This document shows, piece by piece, positions 27,696-36,791 of a DNA stretch of 64,000 nucleotides. Source of the stretch: a bacterium (GTDB lineage Bacteria; Armatimonadota; Abditibacteriia; Abditibacteriales; Abditibacteriaceae); the NCBI GenBank assembly GCA_004172935.1, contig SDZD01000026.1:24329-88328 (forward strand). Direction: 5' to 3'. Position 1 is the stretch's first letter; each line of letters starts with the position of its first letter. The notes below the pieces were generated by a model that was given only the letters and a program-made list of their open reading frames with translations, was not told where the DNA came from and did not search any database. Made by a program: the position numbers and the translations under genes.

Positions 27696-29975
27696 TTAAA
27701 ATCCGCGCGTCTTTCCATAATTCGCGCTTAGGCTCTGGCGCTTTTTCAGTGGCAGTTTCTCGATTTCGTCGATGTCCATGCTGCCAAACGTCTGTTCTAA
27801 CTGAACCAGAGGTTGTGTTACGACGATGGTGAGCCACGGCAACCACCCTGCCACTCCACGCCCCCGGTTTGTCGAAAGGCCCATCGCCTCCGGCATCAGC
27901 CCCCGATATTTGTAGCCCAATTTGCCATCCCAATCCATCACCTGTTTGGTGTCGTGCAACAGCAAACGCGCGCTACTCAAAAAATGCTTGTCCCCCGTCG
28001 CTAAATAAATTCGATACCACAGGAAAGGCGCCACTGCCATGAAGTTATCAACTCCCGCGTGTCCCGTCGAAATCAAACTCAACCCCACGGTGCCACGCCC
28101 ATTGGGAAATACCTGATTTGTATTGTTGTCGGGCATCGGCAAATCGTGCCAGTAAGTCCATGTCTCGCAGAACAGCGCGGCTTGTTTGGTGGCATCGAGC
28201 CATTTGCGTTCGCCTGTGGCGTCATAAAGTGCCATGAATCCCTTCACCGCCATGACGCCCGCTTCCTTGTCGGTCACGTTTGGGTTATCGGGAGTGCCGC
28301 CGACATAGGAGTAGGGCAGGTGAACCGTGCGCCAACAAAACTCGCCCGCCCGCAACGCCGCCTGTTGATATTTGATGTCACCTGTCGCCCGCCAAAGCTC
28401 GACCATGAATTCGAGCGGATGTGTCGAGGCATTGGTGAAGCGGTCGTGTGGTGTCCCATCGAAATTCCATGAACCATACCACGAGCCGTCGTCGTTCTGA
28501 TTCTTGGATAGGAAATCGCCGAAACTGCGCGCATATTGGAGCCACTGTGGTTTGTCGATGCCATGACTGCGCGCCACTTGCCACGCTTGTAAAACCCCTT
28601 GCATCCCATCAGAGGCCACGCGCAAATGAGTTGGGAAACCACGCCATGTCACGCGGCCAAGTTGCGGGAAATCGGCCCAGTTCTTAGGCACCCCCGATGC
28701 ATTGGGGGATTGCTGCACCCAGAAATCCACCACTTGAGTCGCCCGCTCGATTTCATCTTGGTTTTTGCTTTCCAGTCCATCTTTCAGCAACAGCGCCGTA
28801 CAGGGAATGGCTTCGCCGACAAACCCCATCTGCATTGAGGTATCTTTGATTTCGCCGTTGGGAATTCCGACCTGAAAAGGCACGCTCACAGTGCCGTTAT
28901 AAGGCTGAATCACCGCGCTCAGCAAATCCAAACTCGCCCGATATACCTGTTTCAAGTCCGTTCGTATTAGCGGTGTATGGGCGCGCTCGACGGCGGCTTT
29001 GGTCGTCGTTTCCACCAGTCCCGCGAAACTGGCCGCTTGAAGAGTCCCGAAGTGAAGCGTGTATTGGTGCGTGACTCCTGTCTTGACTGGATGAGAACGC
29101 GGCGCAAAGCGCGGCCCATTGGCCGAATCAGGGCCAAGTAACGCCCGCTCATCCTCGGTGCCGGGATATGAAAATGAAGGCTCTAAATTCCCTGCATTAA
29201 GCAATCCAAGTGCCCCTACTTGTAGCCGTTCATCTATCAGCCGTTTGCTACCGCTGTCTCCCGTAAATGTGCTGTAACTGCCACCCACCCGCTCCATTAC
29301 TAATGCCGTACCATTGGTCTTATCGCGTACAGCTACCAGCGGCAAACCAAGACGGTCACCGCGATACATCATCACTTGAAAATTGGAGTTGGCGCCGAAC
29401 GCTTTGGGCGGTACGCTCTTGTTATCGCCATACCATGCCCCTGGCATCAAAATATCGCACTGGTTCGCAGCTTTTGGACTCGCCCATGCCAAACCAAAGC
29501 GCGACCCGAAACCAACATCGCGACTATTGGGCGAAGCGATTTCAACGCGCCGCTTCAGCTGGAACCCGTCGCTATCGCGCGTGTACTGGTCGAAGAATAA
29601 AAAGCGCGTGCCATTGGGCGAAGCCACTTCGCCCCGACACTCCAATCCGCCTTTCTGCACGTTGACCTTGCTGTACCCGCCATACACCCAGCGTGTGCCG
29701 CCTTCCTCGTCCACGACCTCAATCGCAAGTGGGGCTTTTTGCTCGAACTGCGTTGTTTGCGCATCCAGTCTCAGGCCAAAGGAACCATCCGCGTCGCGCA
29801 TTACCCGTAAAGTTGAAGTCGGCGACTTCAATTCATAACTTTCGGTTTGGGGGGCGGCACTCCCCGCGAGTAACGCGGACAACAGAATGGCGGATGGCAT
29901 CGGTAACGGCAAACAGTGGACTTTAGAAGTTACCGAAATTCTCTGTCTCCCCAATAGATCGAGGCCAAGAAACAC
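27696..29975 (-). CDS. Secreted (alpha/alpha)6-type glycosidase-like protein
   Basis: A GTG at 29975 lies six bases after GGAGGA, which favours it over the in-frame ATG at 29900; the product has 759 residues. A hydrophobic segment at about residues 27-41 (PSAILLSALLAGSA) looks like a late signal sequence. Residues about 45-345 look like a beta-rich domain, and residues about 345-730 show repeating helices typical of a six-hairpin glycosidase barrel (GFPTHLRVASDGMQG, NQNDDGSWYGSWNFDG, TGHAGVDNFMAVAPF). I cannot assign a family or substrate. Secretion and the neighbouring GH42 gene suggest polysaccharide breakdown. Confidence 0.7.
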   Translation of the reverse strand: MFLGLDLLGRQRISVTSKVHCLPLPMPSAILLSALLAGSAAPQTESYELKSPTSTLRVMRDADGSFGLRLDAQTTQFEQKAPLAIEVVDEEGGTRWVYGGYSKVNVQKGGLECRGEVASPNGTRFLFFDQYTRDSDGFQLKRRVEIASPNSRDVGFGSRFGLAWASPKAANQCDILMPGAWYGDNKSVPPKAFGANSNFQVMMYRGDRLGLPLVAVRDKTNGTALVMERVGGSYSTFTGDSGSKRLIDERLQVGALGLLNAGNLEPSFSYPGTEDERALLGPDSANGPRFAPRSHPVKTGVTHQYTLHFGTLQAASFAGLVETTTKAAVERAHTPLIRTDLKQVYRASLDLLSAVIQPYNGTVSVPFQVGIPNGEIKDTSMQMGFVGEAIPCTALLLKDGLESKNQDEIERATQVVDFWVQQSPNASGVPKNWADFPQLGRVTWRGFPTHLRVASDGMQGVLQAWQVARSHGIDKPQWLQYARSFGDFLSKNQNDDGSWYGSWNFDGTPHDRFTNASTHPLEFMVELWRATGDIKYQQAALRAGEFCWRTVHLPYSYVGGTPDNPNVTDKEAGVMAVKGFMALYDATGERKWLDATKQAALFCETWTYWHDLPMPDNNTNQVFPNGRGTVGLSLISTGHAGVDNFMAVAPFLWYRIYLATGDKHFLSSARLLLHDTKQVMDWDGKLGYKYRGLMPEAMGLSTNRGRGVAGWLPWLTIVVTQPLVQLEQTFGSMDIDEIEKLPLKKRQSLSANYGKTRGF

Positions 29976-30136
29976 GAAAAGTCCTCCATTTGCTGAGTTC
30001 TCTGTTCAGGAAGCAACAGAGTTCTAAAATGTAATTCTTAATAGAGTGATTTGGTGATGCCGAGGAGATGATTCTCGCGCTTTGCTGCCATCATACGAGT
30101 TCTGTAGGTTCTGGGAAATTCGGAGTCGGAGAGTCC

Positions 30137-30787
30137 TTACTTCGTATCGGCTTTAGCGAGGATGAGAACACCATCGTTTTCCTGAATTTTCAAATCGGCT
30201 GCTTTGGCGATGGATTCGACAGCCTGGCGTGGGGTCTTATTCTGAAGCCGAAGAAAGCGAAGTTGGCCTGCAACATCAGGTGCAATAGCAATCGGAACGT
30301 CGAATTGTTTTGCGATGAGTGAAAGTAGTTGAGTTACTGGCACATCGGCGAAGGCCATTGATGAGATGAGTTCGGGCGCTGGAACTGCGTTGGGTGCTGC
30401 TTTTGCCGCTGAGATGAACCACACTCCGTCCTTGAATTCACTGCTTAATCCGCCCGCTTTAGCGACCTCTTCGATTGCCATTTCGGGAGAGACATCTTTC
30501 AAGGCGAGATCGCGCAAAATAGTCTTTGCGTCTACTGTTACTATGACTTGCAAGTTACCTTGAATGGCAATCTTATTAAGAGTTTGAATAATATCGCCTT
30601 TGTGGAGATCGATTTGAAGAAGCAGTTCTTCTTTTACGATTTTCGATTCAACTTGAATGGGAATTTGGTTTTGTTGAAGTGGGGCGGGAGTTTGTGTTGT
30701 AGGAAGTGGTTGAGCAGTGGCTGTATGAAAAACTGAACTGCTCAGGAGCAACGCGCCGGAAAGGGCAAGGCGGATTGGTGACAACAT
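30137..30787 (-). CDS. Secreted protein with two secretin-N/STN-like domains
   Basis: The 216-residue protein has a signal peptide (about 1-26, ending TATAQ). Two similar modules follow, at about residues 57-130 and 144-214. Each has a helix-strand pattern such as DIIQTLNKIAIQGNLQVIVT / LKDVSPEMAIEEVAK and VTQLLSLIAKQFDVPIAIA / NKTPRQAVESIAKAADLKI. This resembles the N-domains of secretins such as PilQ and the STN domain of TonB receptors, without any barrel. It may be a stand-alone periplasmic adaptor. It is flanked by unrelated genes. Confidence 0.7.
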   Translation of the reverse strand: MLSPIRLALSGALLLSSSVFHTATAQPLPTTQTPAPLQQNQIPIQVESKIVKEELLLQIDLHKGDIIQTLNKIAIQGNLQVIVTVDAKTILRDLALKDVSPEMAIEEVAKAGGLSSEFKDGVWFISAAKAAPNAVPAPELISSMAFADVPVTQLLSLIAKQFDVPIAIAPDVAGQLRFLRLQNKTPRQAVESIAKAADLKIQENDGVLILAKADTK

Positions 30788-30850
30788 GCATCAATCTTAA
30801 CGGTATCGTTTTTATAACGCAATAAAAATTTTATGTGATACTTAAAAGCC

Positions 30851-30886
30851 AACAACCCCGCACAGATATATTTGTGCGGGGTTGTT
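30851..30886 (-). terminator. Terminator of ppc
   Basis: A perfect 14-bp inverted repeat (AACAACCCCGCACA, 30851-30864, with 30873-30886) has an eight-base loop and lies just past the ppc stop on the minus strand. Confidence 0.85.
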
Positions 30887-30909
30887 CTTTGTTTTTCAGG
30901 TAATGGTTA

Positions 30910-33645
30910 TTAGCCTGTGGTTCGTAGTCCTGAAGCTATGGCGTTGATGCTGAGCAAAAGGTCGGGCAATATTTCGTCGGCTTTGGCGGTGTTGCCTTCT
31001 TTGTGGGCGGCGCGCCACTGTTTCAACAGGTCGAGCTGCTGGTCGTGAAGCGTGCGTAGAGCTTGAGCGCGCACTTCGAGTGTTTTGAGCATTCGAGGGC
31101 GGCGGGCTGTGATGGTACTGCCGAAAATAGCTTCGATGGCGGCGCCGGTCTTGTGCCCTTCTTCTTCGATGAGCGCGAAAATACGCTCGCGAATGGAATC
31201 ATCCTCAACCAAATCGGCGTACATACGCATGATTTCGGGGTCGGTGGAGGCCAGATTGGTTTCGACGTTGGTTAGCACGTAGCGCAAGAACTTCGAATTG
31301 CTGACTGCTTCTTTAAGGTACTCGAAATCTTCGGGCGCTTGCGTCTGCATCTCGTGGAGCGCGCTGCCCAAGCCGTACCAGCCGGGCAGATAGAAGCGGC
31401 TCTGGTTCCATGAGAAGACCCACGGGATGGCGCGCAAGTCGGCGAGGCTGGCCTGTCCGGTGCGGCGCGCTGGGCGGCTGCCGATGCGCGAGTTTTCGAG
31501 GGCGTCAATGGGCGTGGCCTCGCGGAAGAAGGGGATGAAGCCTTCGCTGTTCAGCAAGGCGCGGTATGCGTTGCCGCTTGTCTGTGAGAGGCGTTCGCAC
31601 AGCTCGTTCAACCGTGTGTTCGTCTCGACCGAGCGGGTGCCGCGCATTGTATTGGCAGTGACACCTGCGAGCAGAAGTTCGAGGTTATAGGTCGCTGTGG
31701 CGCGGTTGCCGTATTTCTGGGCGATTGTTTCGCCCTGTTCGGTGACGCGCACATCGCCCGATAGGCTGCCGTGAGGCAGGGCTTCGAGGAATCGGTTGGT
31801 GGGGCCAGCGCCACGCGAAATCGTGCCGCCACGTCCATGAAAGAAACGGATTTTGACGCCCGTCGCCTTGCCGACCTCGGCCATCGCCATTTGGCCCTTC
31901 TGGAGTGCCCACTGCGAGGCGAAAATGCCTTTATCCTTATTCGAGTCGGAGTAACCGACCATGACTTGCTGCGTCGGCTGGCCGCCGCGCGCTTGCTTTT
32001 CGAGGCTGGCGCGTGCAACGGGGTGTTCGAGGAAGGCGCGCACAATGTCGGAACTGCCTTCCAGGTCTTCGACGGTTTCAAACAAGGGGACGATGGGCAA
32101 GGCGCTCACCAAGCCTTGTTCGGTAACGCGCATCAAGCCCGCTTCGCGCGCCAGAATGAAGACGACCAGCAAGTCAGATAACGAGCGCGTCATCGACACG
32201 ATGAGCGCCCCGACGCCCTGAGCGCCGTAAGTCTCGATGTAGTTGGCCAGCACGCGGTAGCAATCGAGAACAGCACCCGCTTCGTTGTCGACATGGGCGC
32301 CCGGATGCAGGAACGGACGAGGCGACTTGAGTTCGGTGTTCAAAAAACGCAGACGTTCGCTTTCGCTCCAACGCTCGAAGTCGGCGCCGTCGAGTCCCGC
32401 CGCCACCATCAGTTGACTGAGGGCTTTATCGTGGAAAGTCGAGTTCTGGCGAATATCGAGGGCTGCAAGGTGGAAACCAAAGGTATCGAGCGCGCGATAG
32501 ATGAGAACAAGGTCGGTTTCAATCAGGCGTTGTGCGCCCACGGCTTCGAGGCTGGCTTTGAGAACATCGAGGTCGGCGCGCAGTTCGTGCGGGAAGCGGT
32601 AGAATCCGGCCTCATCGCGCAGAATAGGTTCTTCGGAGCGCGTATCGAGCGGTAAGCGGGCGCCCATCAGGCGCACCAATTGGCGCCACGGTTCTTCGGC
32701 GTCTTTGTCGAGGATGGAGTTGGCGCGTGCCCCTACTTTGGGCGCGAGTTCGGCGATTTTATCGAGCAGGAATTGCGGGGGCTGCTGTCCATACACCGAT
32801 AGCGACATTTTCTCGGCTAAGCGTTCGAGGCGCCGATACAACACCACCAGAGCGTTCAGGCGCAAGTCGAGCAGGGTATCGCGCGTGACATCGGCAGTAA
32901 CGAGCGGGTGTCCGTCACGGTCGCCGCCAACCCAGGTGCCAAAGCGCAGGATGGGAAAGTTGCCGTTGAGTTCTTTCAGCGAAAAGCCCGCATCGCTCCA
33001 CGCCGATTTGAGGCGTGAGTCGAGACGAATGAGGGTGTCGGGGAAGATTTCGCGCAGGTAGTGGTTGATCTGGCGGCGTTCGTCGGCGACTTCTGGTTTA
33101 GCGAGAAGAATTTCGCCAGTGCGCCATAGGCGCTCTAAAATGGCCTTGACGCGGCGGCGAATAGAAGCGAGTTCTGCGGGAGTGGAAAGCGGGTTCTCGC
33201 GCTCGCCAAGGGCGCGGTACAGTTCGCGGTGTTGCTCTAGCACCGTGAGGCGTTTGGCCTCGGTGGGGTGCGCGGTAAGCACTGGCTCGACGCGGATTTG
33301 TGGCAAGACGCGCGTGATGTCGTAAGAGCTAAAGCCGCTGGACTTCAGTCTTTCGAGCGCTTCGCCCCATAGGCCGCGCTCTTCGCTCATGCCTTCTTCG
33401 CGTTCGCGTTTGCGGCGCGTTTGTTCGGCGGCGTTCTCCTCAACTAAGTTCAGAAGTTGAAAGGCAACGGAAAATGCTTGTCCCAGTCGGGGGGGCAAGG
33501 TCTCAGGTGTGGGGCCTTCATCCCAGGGCAAGGCATGGGCAAGATCGGTTTGCCCCAAATCTTCGAGAACCTCGCGGAAACACTGAATGAGAAAGTCCAG
33601 ATCGGACTCGATTTTTGAAAACGCAAACGCTGTAAGGTCGGACAT
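30910..33645 (-). CDS. ppc: Phosphoenolpyruvate carboxylase
   Basis: The 911-residue enzyme has the family's normal length. It carries the catalytic His region LTAHPTEAKR, the motifs GYSDSNKDKG and FFHGRGGTISRGAGPTN, and a C-terminal end INAIASGLRTTG close to the canonical INGIAAGMRNTG. It converts PEP and bicarbonate to oxaloacetate, refilling the TCA cycle in the cytoplasm. It is a single gene with its own terminator. Its 5' side faces the riboswitch-htpX unit across a 372-base gap. Confidence 0.98.
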   Translation of the reverse strand: MSDLTAFAFSKIESDLDFLIQCFREVLEDLGQTDLAHALPWDEGPTPETLPPRLGQAFSVAFQLLNLVEENAAEQTRRKREREEGMSEERGLWGEALERLKSSGFSSYDITRVLPQIRVEPVLTAHPTEAKRLTVLEQHRELYRALGERENPLSTPAELASIRRRVKAILERLWRTGEILLAKPEVADERRQINHYLREIFPDTLIRLDSRLKSAWSDAGFSLKELNGNFPILRFGTWVGGDRDGHPLVTADVTRDTLLDLRLNALVVLYRRLERLAEKMSLSVYGQQPPQFLLDKIAELAPKVGARANSILDKDAEEPWRQLVRLMGARLPLDTRSEEPILRDEAGFYRFPHELRADLDVLKASLEAVGAQRLIETDLVLIYRALDTFGFHLAALDIRQNSTFHDKALSQLMVAAGLDGADFERWSESERLRFLNTELKSPRPFLHPGAHVDNEAGAVLDCYRVLANYIETYGAQGVGALIVSMTRSLSDLLVVFILAREAGLMRVTEQGLVSALPIVPLFETVEDLEGSSDIVRAFLEHPVARASLEKQARGGQPTQQVMVGYSDSNKDKGIFASQWALQKGQMAMAEVGKATGVKIRFFHGRGGTISRGAGPTNRFLEALPHGSLSGDVRVTEQGETIAQKYGNRATATYNLELLLAGVTANTMRGTRSVETNTRLNELCERLSQTSGNAYRALLNSEGFIPFFREATPIDALENSRIGSRPARRTGQASLADLRAIPWVFSWNQSRFYLPGWYGLGSALHEMQTQAPEDFEYLKEAVSNSKFLRYVLTNVETNLASTDPEIMRMYADLVEDDSIRERIFALIEEEGHKTGAAIEAIFGSTITARRPRMLKTLEVRAQALRTLHDQQLDLLKQWRAAHKEGNTAKADEILPDLLLSINAIASGLRTTG

Positions 33646-33816
33646 GGTCTAATCAGGGCTTAGTATGCCCGGTCAATTTCTTCTCCTATTCTATTCATAA
33701 TGGTGGGTGGGTGGAGCAGAGAATTTGGCGCTGCTGTGTTTAACAGCCGAGGGTTTCCACGTTATTTCACAAACCCCGATCCGGCATTTACATCTGTATA
33801 TGAGACAACAAAATAC

Positions 33817-33933
33817 AATCGAAGGGGAGTAGCGCCGTTCTTTGAACGGGTTGGACTTCGTCAAGACGCGGACTGCAAAGTTCGCCGGAGCCAACACAAT
33901 TGCGAGACCTTCACCGAGCCTACGCGGTGAACC
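33817..33933 (+). promoter_or_regulatory. yybP-ykoY family manganese riboswitch upstream of htpX
   Basis: The 372-base gap before htpX carries the hallmarks of a yybP-ykoY aptamer in order. GAAGGGGAGTAGCG (33821-33834) is followed by a P2 hairpin CCGTTC-TTT-GAACGG (33835-33849). Next comes GTTGG (33850-33854), which pairs with CCAAC (33891-33895), with CGTCAA and GCCGGAG between, and then GCGAGACC (33902-33909). The P1 pairing GAAGG/CCTTC uses 33821-33825 and 33908-33912. The last bases can instead form TTCACCG/CGGTGAA (33910-33916 with 33925-33931), which would be an on/off switch. This class binds Mn2+. Confidence 0.88.
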
Positions 33934-33956
33934 TCTTTCGACTTTTCCAAGAATTC

Positions 33957-33991
33957 AAAAGGCTGGAAACCGCGAAGGTTTTCGGCCTTTT
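33957..33991 (+). terminator. Leader hairpin after the Mn2+ riboswitch (expression platform)
   Basis: A 15-bp stem with two G-U pairs (33957-33971 with 33977-33991) and a GCGAA loop ends in TTTT, 26 bases before the htpX start. It could work as a conditional terminator or mask translation of htpX. A smaller hairpin GTC-TCTA-GAC follows. Confidence 0.6.
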
Positions 33992-34017
33992 CGTCTCTAG
34001 ACGACCAAATAGACAGA

Positions 34018-34905
34018 ATGAACAACACTCTCAAAGTCGGTCTGGTTTTGACCGCACTCACCGCAGCTATTGTCCTTCTGGGCCGCGCTGTTGGCGGCAC
34101 GGGAGGTATGGTGATGGCCCTTGGCCTCGCCTTATTAATGAATGGCGTTTCTTACTGGTTCTCGGACAAAATCGTCCTGAGAATGAGTGGCGCGCGTCCC
34201 GTTGGCCCGCAAGAAGCGCCCGACCTGTATCGCATGACGGAAAGCCTCGCGCAGCGCGCTGAAATCCCGATGCCGCGTTTGTACATCATCGACGACCCAC
34301 AGCCCAATGCTTTCGCGACGGGACGTTCGCCTTCGCATGGCGCAGTTGCGGTTAATTCCGGCCTGCTGCAACTGCTCAATTCGCGCGAAGTCGGGGGGGT
34401 AGTCGCCCACGAAATCGGACATATCAAGCACCGTGACACCCTCACCATGACGGTGGTCGCGACTCTGGCTGGTGCGCTGATGTTGTTGGTTGACATCGCC
34501 CGTTTTGGTGCCATCTTCGGCGGACACAATTCGGATGATGATGGCCTCTCACTTCCGGCCCTGCTGGCGATGGCGATAGTCGGCCCTATCGCCGCCATGT
34601 TGGTGCAAGGTGCTGTTTCTCGTGCCCGCGAGTTCGAGGCTGACAAAACAGCGGCTTACCTCACAGGTTCGCCCGATGGTCTTATCGGCGCGCTCTCGAA
34701 ATTGGAGCGGGGCGCGCAACTCATCCCGAACCACGCCATGTCGCCGCAAACGGCGCACATGTGCATCGTGAACCCGTTCGCGGGCGGTATGGGCGGCTCT
34801 CTTATGCGCTTGTTCTCGACGCACCCGCCGACCGAAAAGCGCATCGAAGCCCTCAATCAGTTGTGCGGAGTCGTCCCACCTCAATCGGCTGTAGCCTGGA
34901 GATAA
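34018..34905 (+). CDS. htpX: HtpX-type membrane zinc metalloprotease
   Basis: The 295-residue protein has two N-terminal membrane helices (about 6-22 and 30-47), the zinc-binding motif HEIGH (131-135), two further helices (about 145-165 and 180-200) and the third-ligand region REFEADKTAA. HtpX degrades damaged or misfolded inner-membrane proteins with the active site facing the cytoplasm. There is no strong ribosome-binding site. The upstream yybP-ykoY element suggests expression responds to Mn2+, which is unusual for htpX. Confidence 0.95.
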   Translation: MNNTLKVGLVLTALTAAIVLLGRAVGGTGGMVMALGLALLMNGVSYWFSDKIVLRMSGARPVGPQEAPDLYRMTESLAQRAEIPMPRLYIIDDPQPNAFATGRSPSHGAVAVNSGLLQLLNSREVGGVVAHEIGHIKHRDTLTMTVVATLAGALMLLVDIARFGAIFGGHNSDDDGLSLPALLAMAIVGPIAAMLVQGAVSRAREFEADKTAAYLTGSPDGLIGALSKLERGAQLIPNHAMSPQTAHMCIVNPFAGGMGGSLMRLFSTHPPTEKRIEALNQLCGVVPPQSAVAWR

Positions 34906-34918
34906 CGACTTTTAAAAC

Positions 34919-34953
34919 AAAAGAGCGGCACCAAACTTTGGTGCCGCTCTTTT
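34919..34953. terminator. Bidirectional terminator between htpX and moaC
   Basis: A 17-bp inverted repeat (AAAAGAGCGGCACCAAA, 34919-34935, with 34937-34953) has T-rich and A-rich flanks and lies between convergent genes. Confidence 0.9.
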
Positions 34954-34960
34954 TGCTTTG

Positions 34961-35419
34961 TCAGGCCTTGTCGCGTCGAAAGTCGCCCGATTTGCCACCA
35001 GTTTTTTCGAGTAGAAAAATGCCCTCGATTTCGAGGGTATCGTCCACGCCCTTGGTCATGTCATAGATGGTGAGCAGAGCGACTGAAACGGCGGTGAGGG
35101 CTTCCATCTCGACTCCGGTCTGTCCGGTACATTTCACCGTGGCGGTGGCGGTGATGCGCCCGTTGATTTCGTCGCACTCGAAGTCGCAAGTGGCGCCCGA
35201 AATGGGTAGAGGATGGCACAGCGGGATGATTTGTGGTGTATTTTTAGCGGCCATTATGGCTGCTACGCGCGCGGTTTCGAGGGCGTTACCCTTAGGGAGA
35301 GTGGAGGTCGCCACCATTTTCGTGGTAGCGGGTAACATTTGAATTGAACCACGAGCACTAGCCTGTCGTTTCGTGATGGACTTGTCGCCAACATCCACCA
35401 TGCGGGTCTGGGTGTTCAT
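34961..35419 (-). CDS. moaC: MoaC, cyclic pyranopterin monophosphate synthase
   Basis: The start at 35419 gives MNTQTRMVDVGDKSITKR and 152 residues, close to the family length of about 160. The conserved KGNALETARVAAIMAAK, IPLCHPL, GVEMEALTAVSVA, YDMTKGVD and the GGKSGDF end are all present. MoaC acts with MoaA in the first step of molybdenum cofactor synthesis. No other moa gene is in the window. The ATG is only 22 bases from the start of the divergent gene, so the promoters must lie inside the neighbouring coding regions. Confidence 0.96.
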   Translation of the reverse strand: MNTQTRMVDVGDKSITKRQASARGSIQMLPATTKMVATSTLPKGNALETARVAAIMAAKNTPQIIPLCHPLPISGATCDFECDEINGRITATATVKCTGQTGVEMEALTAVSVALLTIYDMTKGVDDTLEIEGIFLLEKTGGKSGDFRRDKA

Positions 35420-35441
35420 GCTTTTATTTTGCTCTATCCCA

Positions 35442-36536
35442 ATGAAACCTGTCTTCCGTTTCGCTCCCATATTTCTTACTGCTGTAATGGCTTCGGCGTC
35501 CATGGCTGCGCCGCGCCCAATGTTTACGCCCGCTCAATTAGCGACCTGTGATGGTACTGGCTGGGCTGGCCTTATGTTGGGACAAACCAGTTTTAAAGAC
35601 ATTCGTGCCCGCTACGATACCGGCGATGGGGCTTTCGAGCGCTCGACCCAACTCACACAACCCAAAAACTCTGGCTTGCGCGTCGATTGCCTGTGGAACA
35701 AGGTCGGGCAGGACGAAGTGCTCAGCGCTGTCGCCCTGCGTTACACGGGCGTAACGCCCTCGTCCGATCAGTTGCAGCAAGCCTTCGACCCCGAAGGCAA
35801 TCAAGGCGAGGCGTTGTATTATTCTGGTCGTTATGAGGATTGGCGCGTGGTGCGCTTCCCACAGCGCGGCGTCACGGCGTTTCAACTGCGCCAGGGCGAA
35901 AACTACAGCACTCCTTTGCTGGTGTTAAGCCCTCCCAATTCGCTTGCGAGCCTTTCGCAACCACTGGTTCATGAGGAAACACCTGTCGAAGAGCGTATCG
36001 ACCCGATGGCGAATGAGCCGAAAATCGGCCAGTTCGGCGAAATCATCATTGATTTCGTTGGCAAAGAAACCGACGTCATCCCACCTTATGTGCGCTCCGA
36101 TTTGCGTGACGACCTGCGCGATGCCAATGCGGGCGGCACTTTGCGTTGGAGCCGTGGGGCGGCGGGATACTATCGGTTACGTGTGACGGGCACTGACAGC
36201 AAGAAAAAAGACAATGGCTCGTTTTCGGTTACAACGGAAATCCAGGCTCAGGGACCTTATGGCCCGGTTAGCGTGACTGGTAGTGGCACTGACCGTTGGA
36301 AGAACGATGATGGCCATCCACCCTCGTATGCTTTCGACCGTGCCATGAAGGAAGCGCGCCGCGATGCCGAACTGAAATTTGAGAACGCCATGTTGGCGTC
36401 GGGGCCTCCCACTCTCGAAGCCGTGCGCGAAGGACATTGGCGCGACCTCGTTACGCTACTACGCTCTCCACAAGTGGCTGCACCCGTTGGTGTCGGAACC
36501 GGCCCCACTGGCCCTGTGCAGGTGCCGGGATTCTAA
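35442..36536 (+). CDS. Secreted protein of unknown function
   Basis: ATG 35442 opens a clear signal peptide (MKPVFRFAPIFLTAVMASASMAAP) and 364 residues. A longer in-frame ORF from 35373 would run into moaC and is not preferred. The first half (about 30-160) has GLMLGQTSFKDIRARYDTGDG, a pattern like small periplasmic domains. The second half (about 200-330) has IIIDFVGKETDVIPPYVRSD and a strand-rich stretch with an AFDRAMKEARRDAELKFENAM helix. The Gly/Pro-rich end follows. I do not recognise a family. Confidence 0.8.
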   Translation: MKPVFRFAPIFLTAVMASASMAAPRPMFTPAQLATCDGTGWAGLMLGQTSFKDIRARYDTGDGAFERSTQLTQPKNSGLRVDCLWNKVGQDEVLSAVALRYTGVTPSSDQLQQAFDPEGNQGEALYYSGRYEDWRVVRFPQRGVTAFQLRQGENYSTPLLVLSPPNSLASLSQPLVHEETPVEERIDPMANEPKIGQFGEIIIDFVGKETDVIPPYVRSDLRDDLRDANAGGTLRWSRGAAGYYRLRVTGTDSKKKDNGSFSVTTEIQAQGPYGPVSVTGSGTDRWKNDDGHPPSYAFDRAMKEARRDAELKFENAMLASGPPTLEAVREGHWRDLVTLLRSPQVAAPVGVGTGPTGPVQVPGF

Positions 36537-36567
36537 CCCGAAATCAGCCACAATTGAATTAGCCTGT

Positions 36568-36602
36568 AAAAGCGCCCAAGCAGAATATGCCTGGGCGCTT
36601 TT
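36568..36602 (+). terminator. Terminator of the secreted unknown gene
   Basis: AAAAGCGCCCA (36568-36578) and TGGGCGCTTTT (36592-36602) form an 11-bp stem, extended by a T-run, 31 bases after the stop codon. Confidence 0.85.
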
Positions 36603-36700
36603 TGTTCGAGAAATGGGGTGTTGGCTAGGGCGCGATATACCTTCTCAAACAGAAATATTAAAAAATTTCCGTGGCCTGTTATTTTGGCCTTCGTTGTGGG

Positions 36701-36706
36701 TATAAT
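36701..36706 (+). promoter_or_regulatory. Candidate -10 box (TATAAT) for prepilin 2
   Basis: A perfect TATAAT lies 85 bases upstream of the start. No good -35 is seen 16-18 bases before it. Confidence 0.4.
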
Positions 36707-36745
36707 GAATGAGACTTTCACTAAAGCACATTAGTTAAGGCTTTA

Positions 36746-36767
36746 AGCCGCAAAATATTTTACGGCT
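36746..36767. promoter_or_regulatory. Palindromic leader element before prepilin 2
   Basis: AGCCG and CGGCT flank AAAATATTTT, with a single C/A mismatch on each side, making a 22-base near-perfect palindrome in the 5' leader. It could be an operator or a hairpin. Confidence 0.35.
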
Positions 36768-36791
36768 CGCCTACTGTTTTGGAGTTCAGAA

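Noticed and set aside
30000..30021. CTCTGTT/AACAGAG inverted repeat after the secretin-N-like gene
   Set aside because: Short stem with no T-run on the relevant strand; not strong enough to call a terminator.
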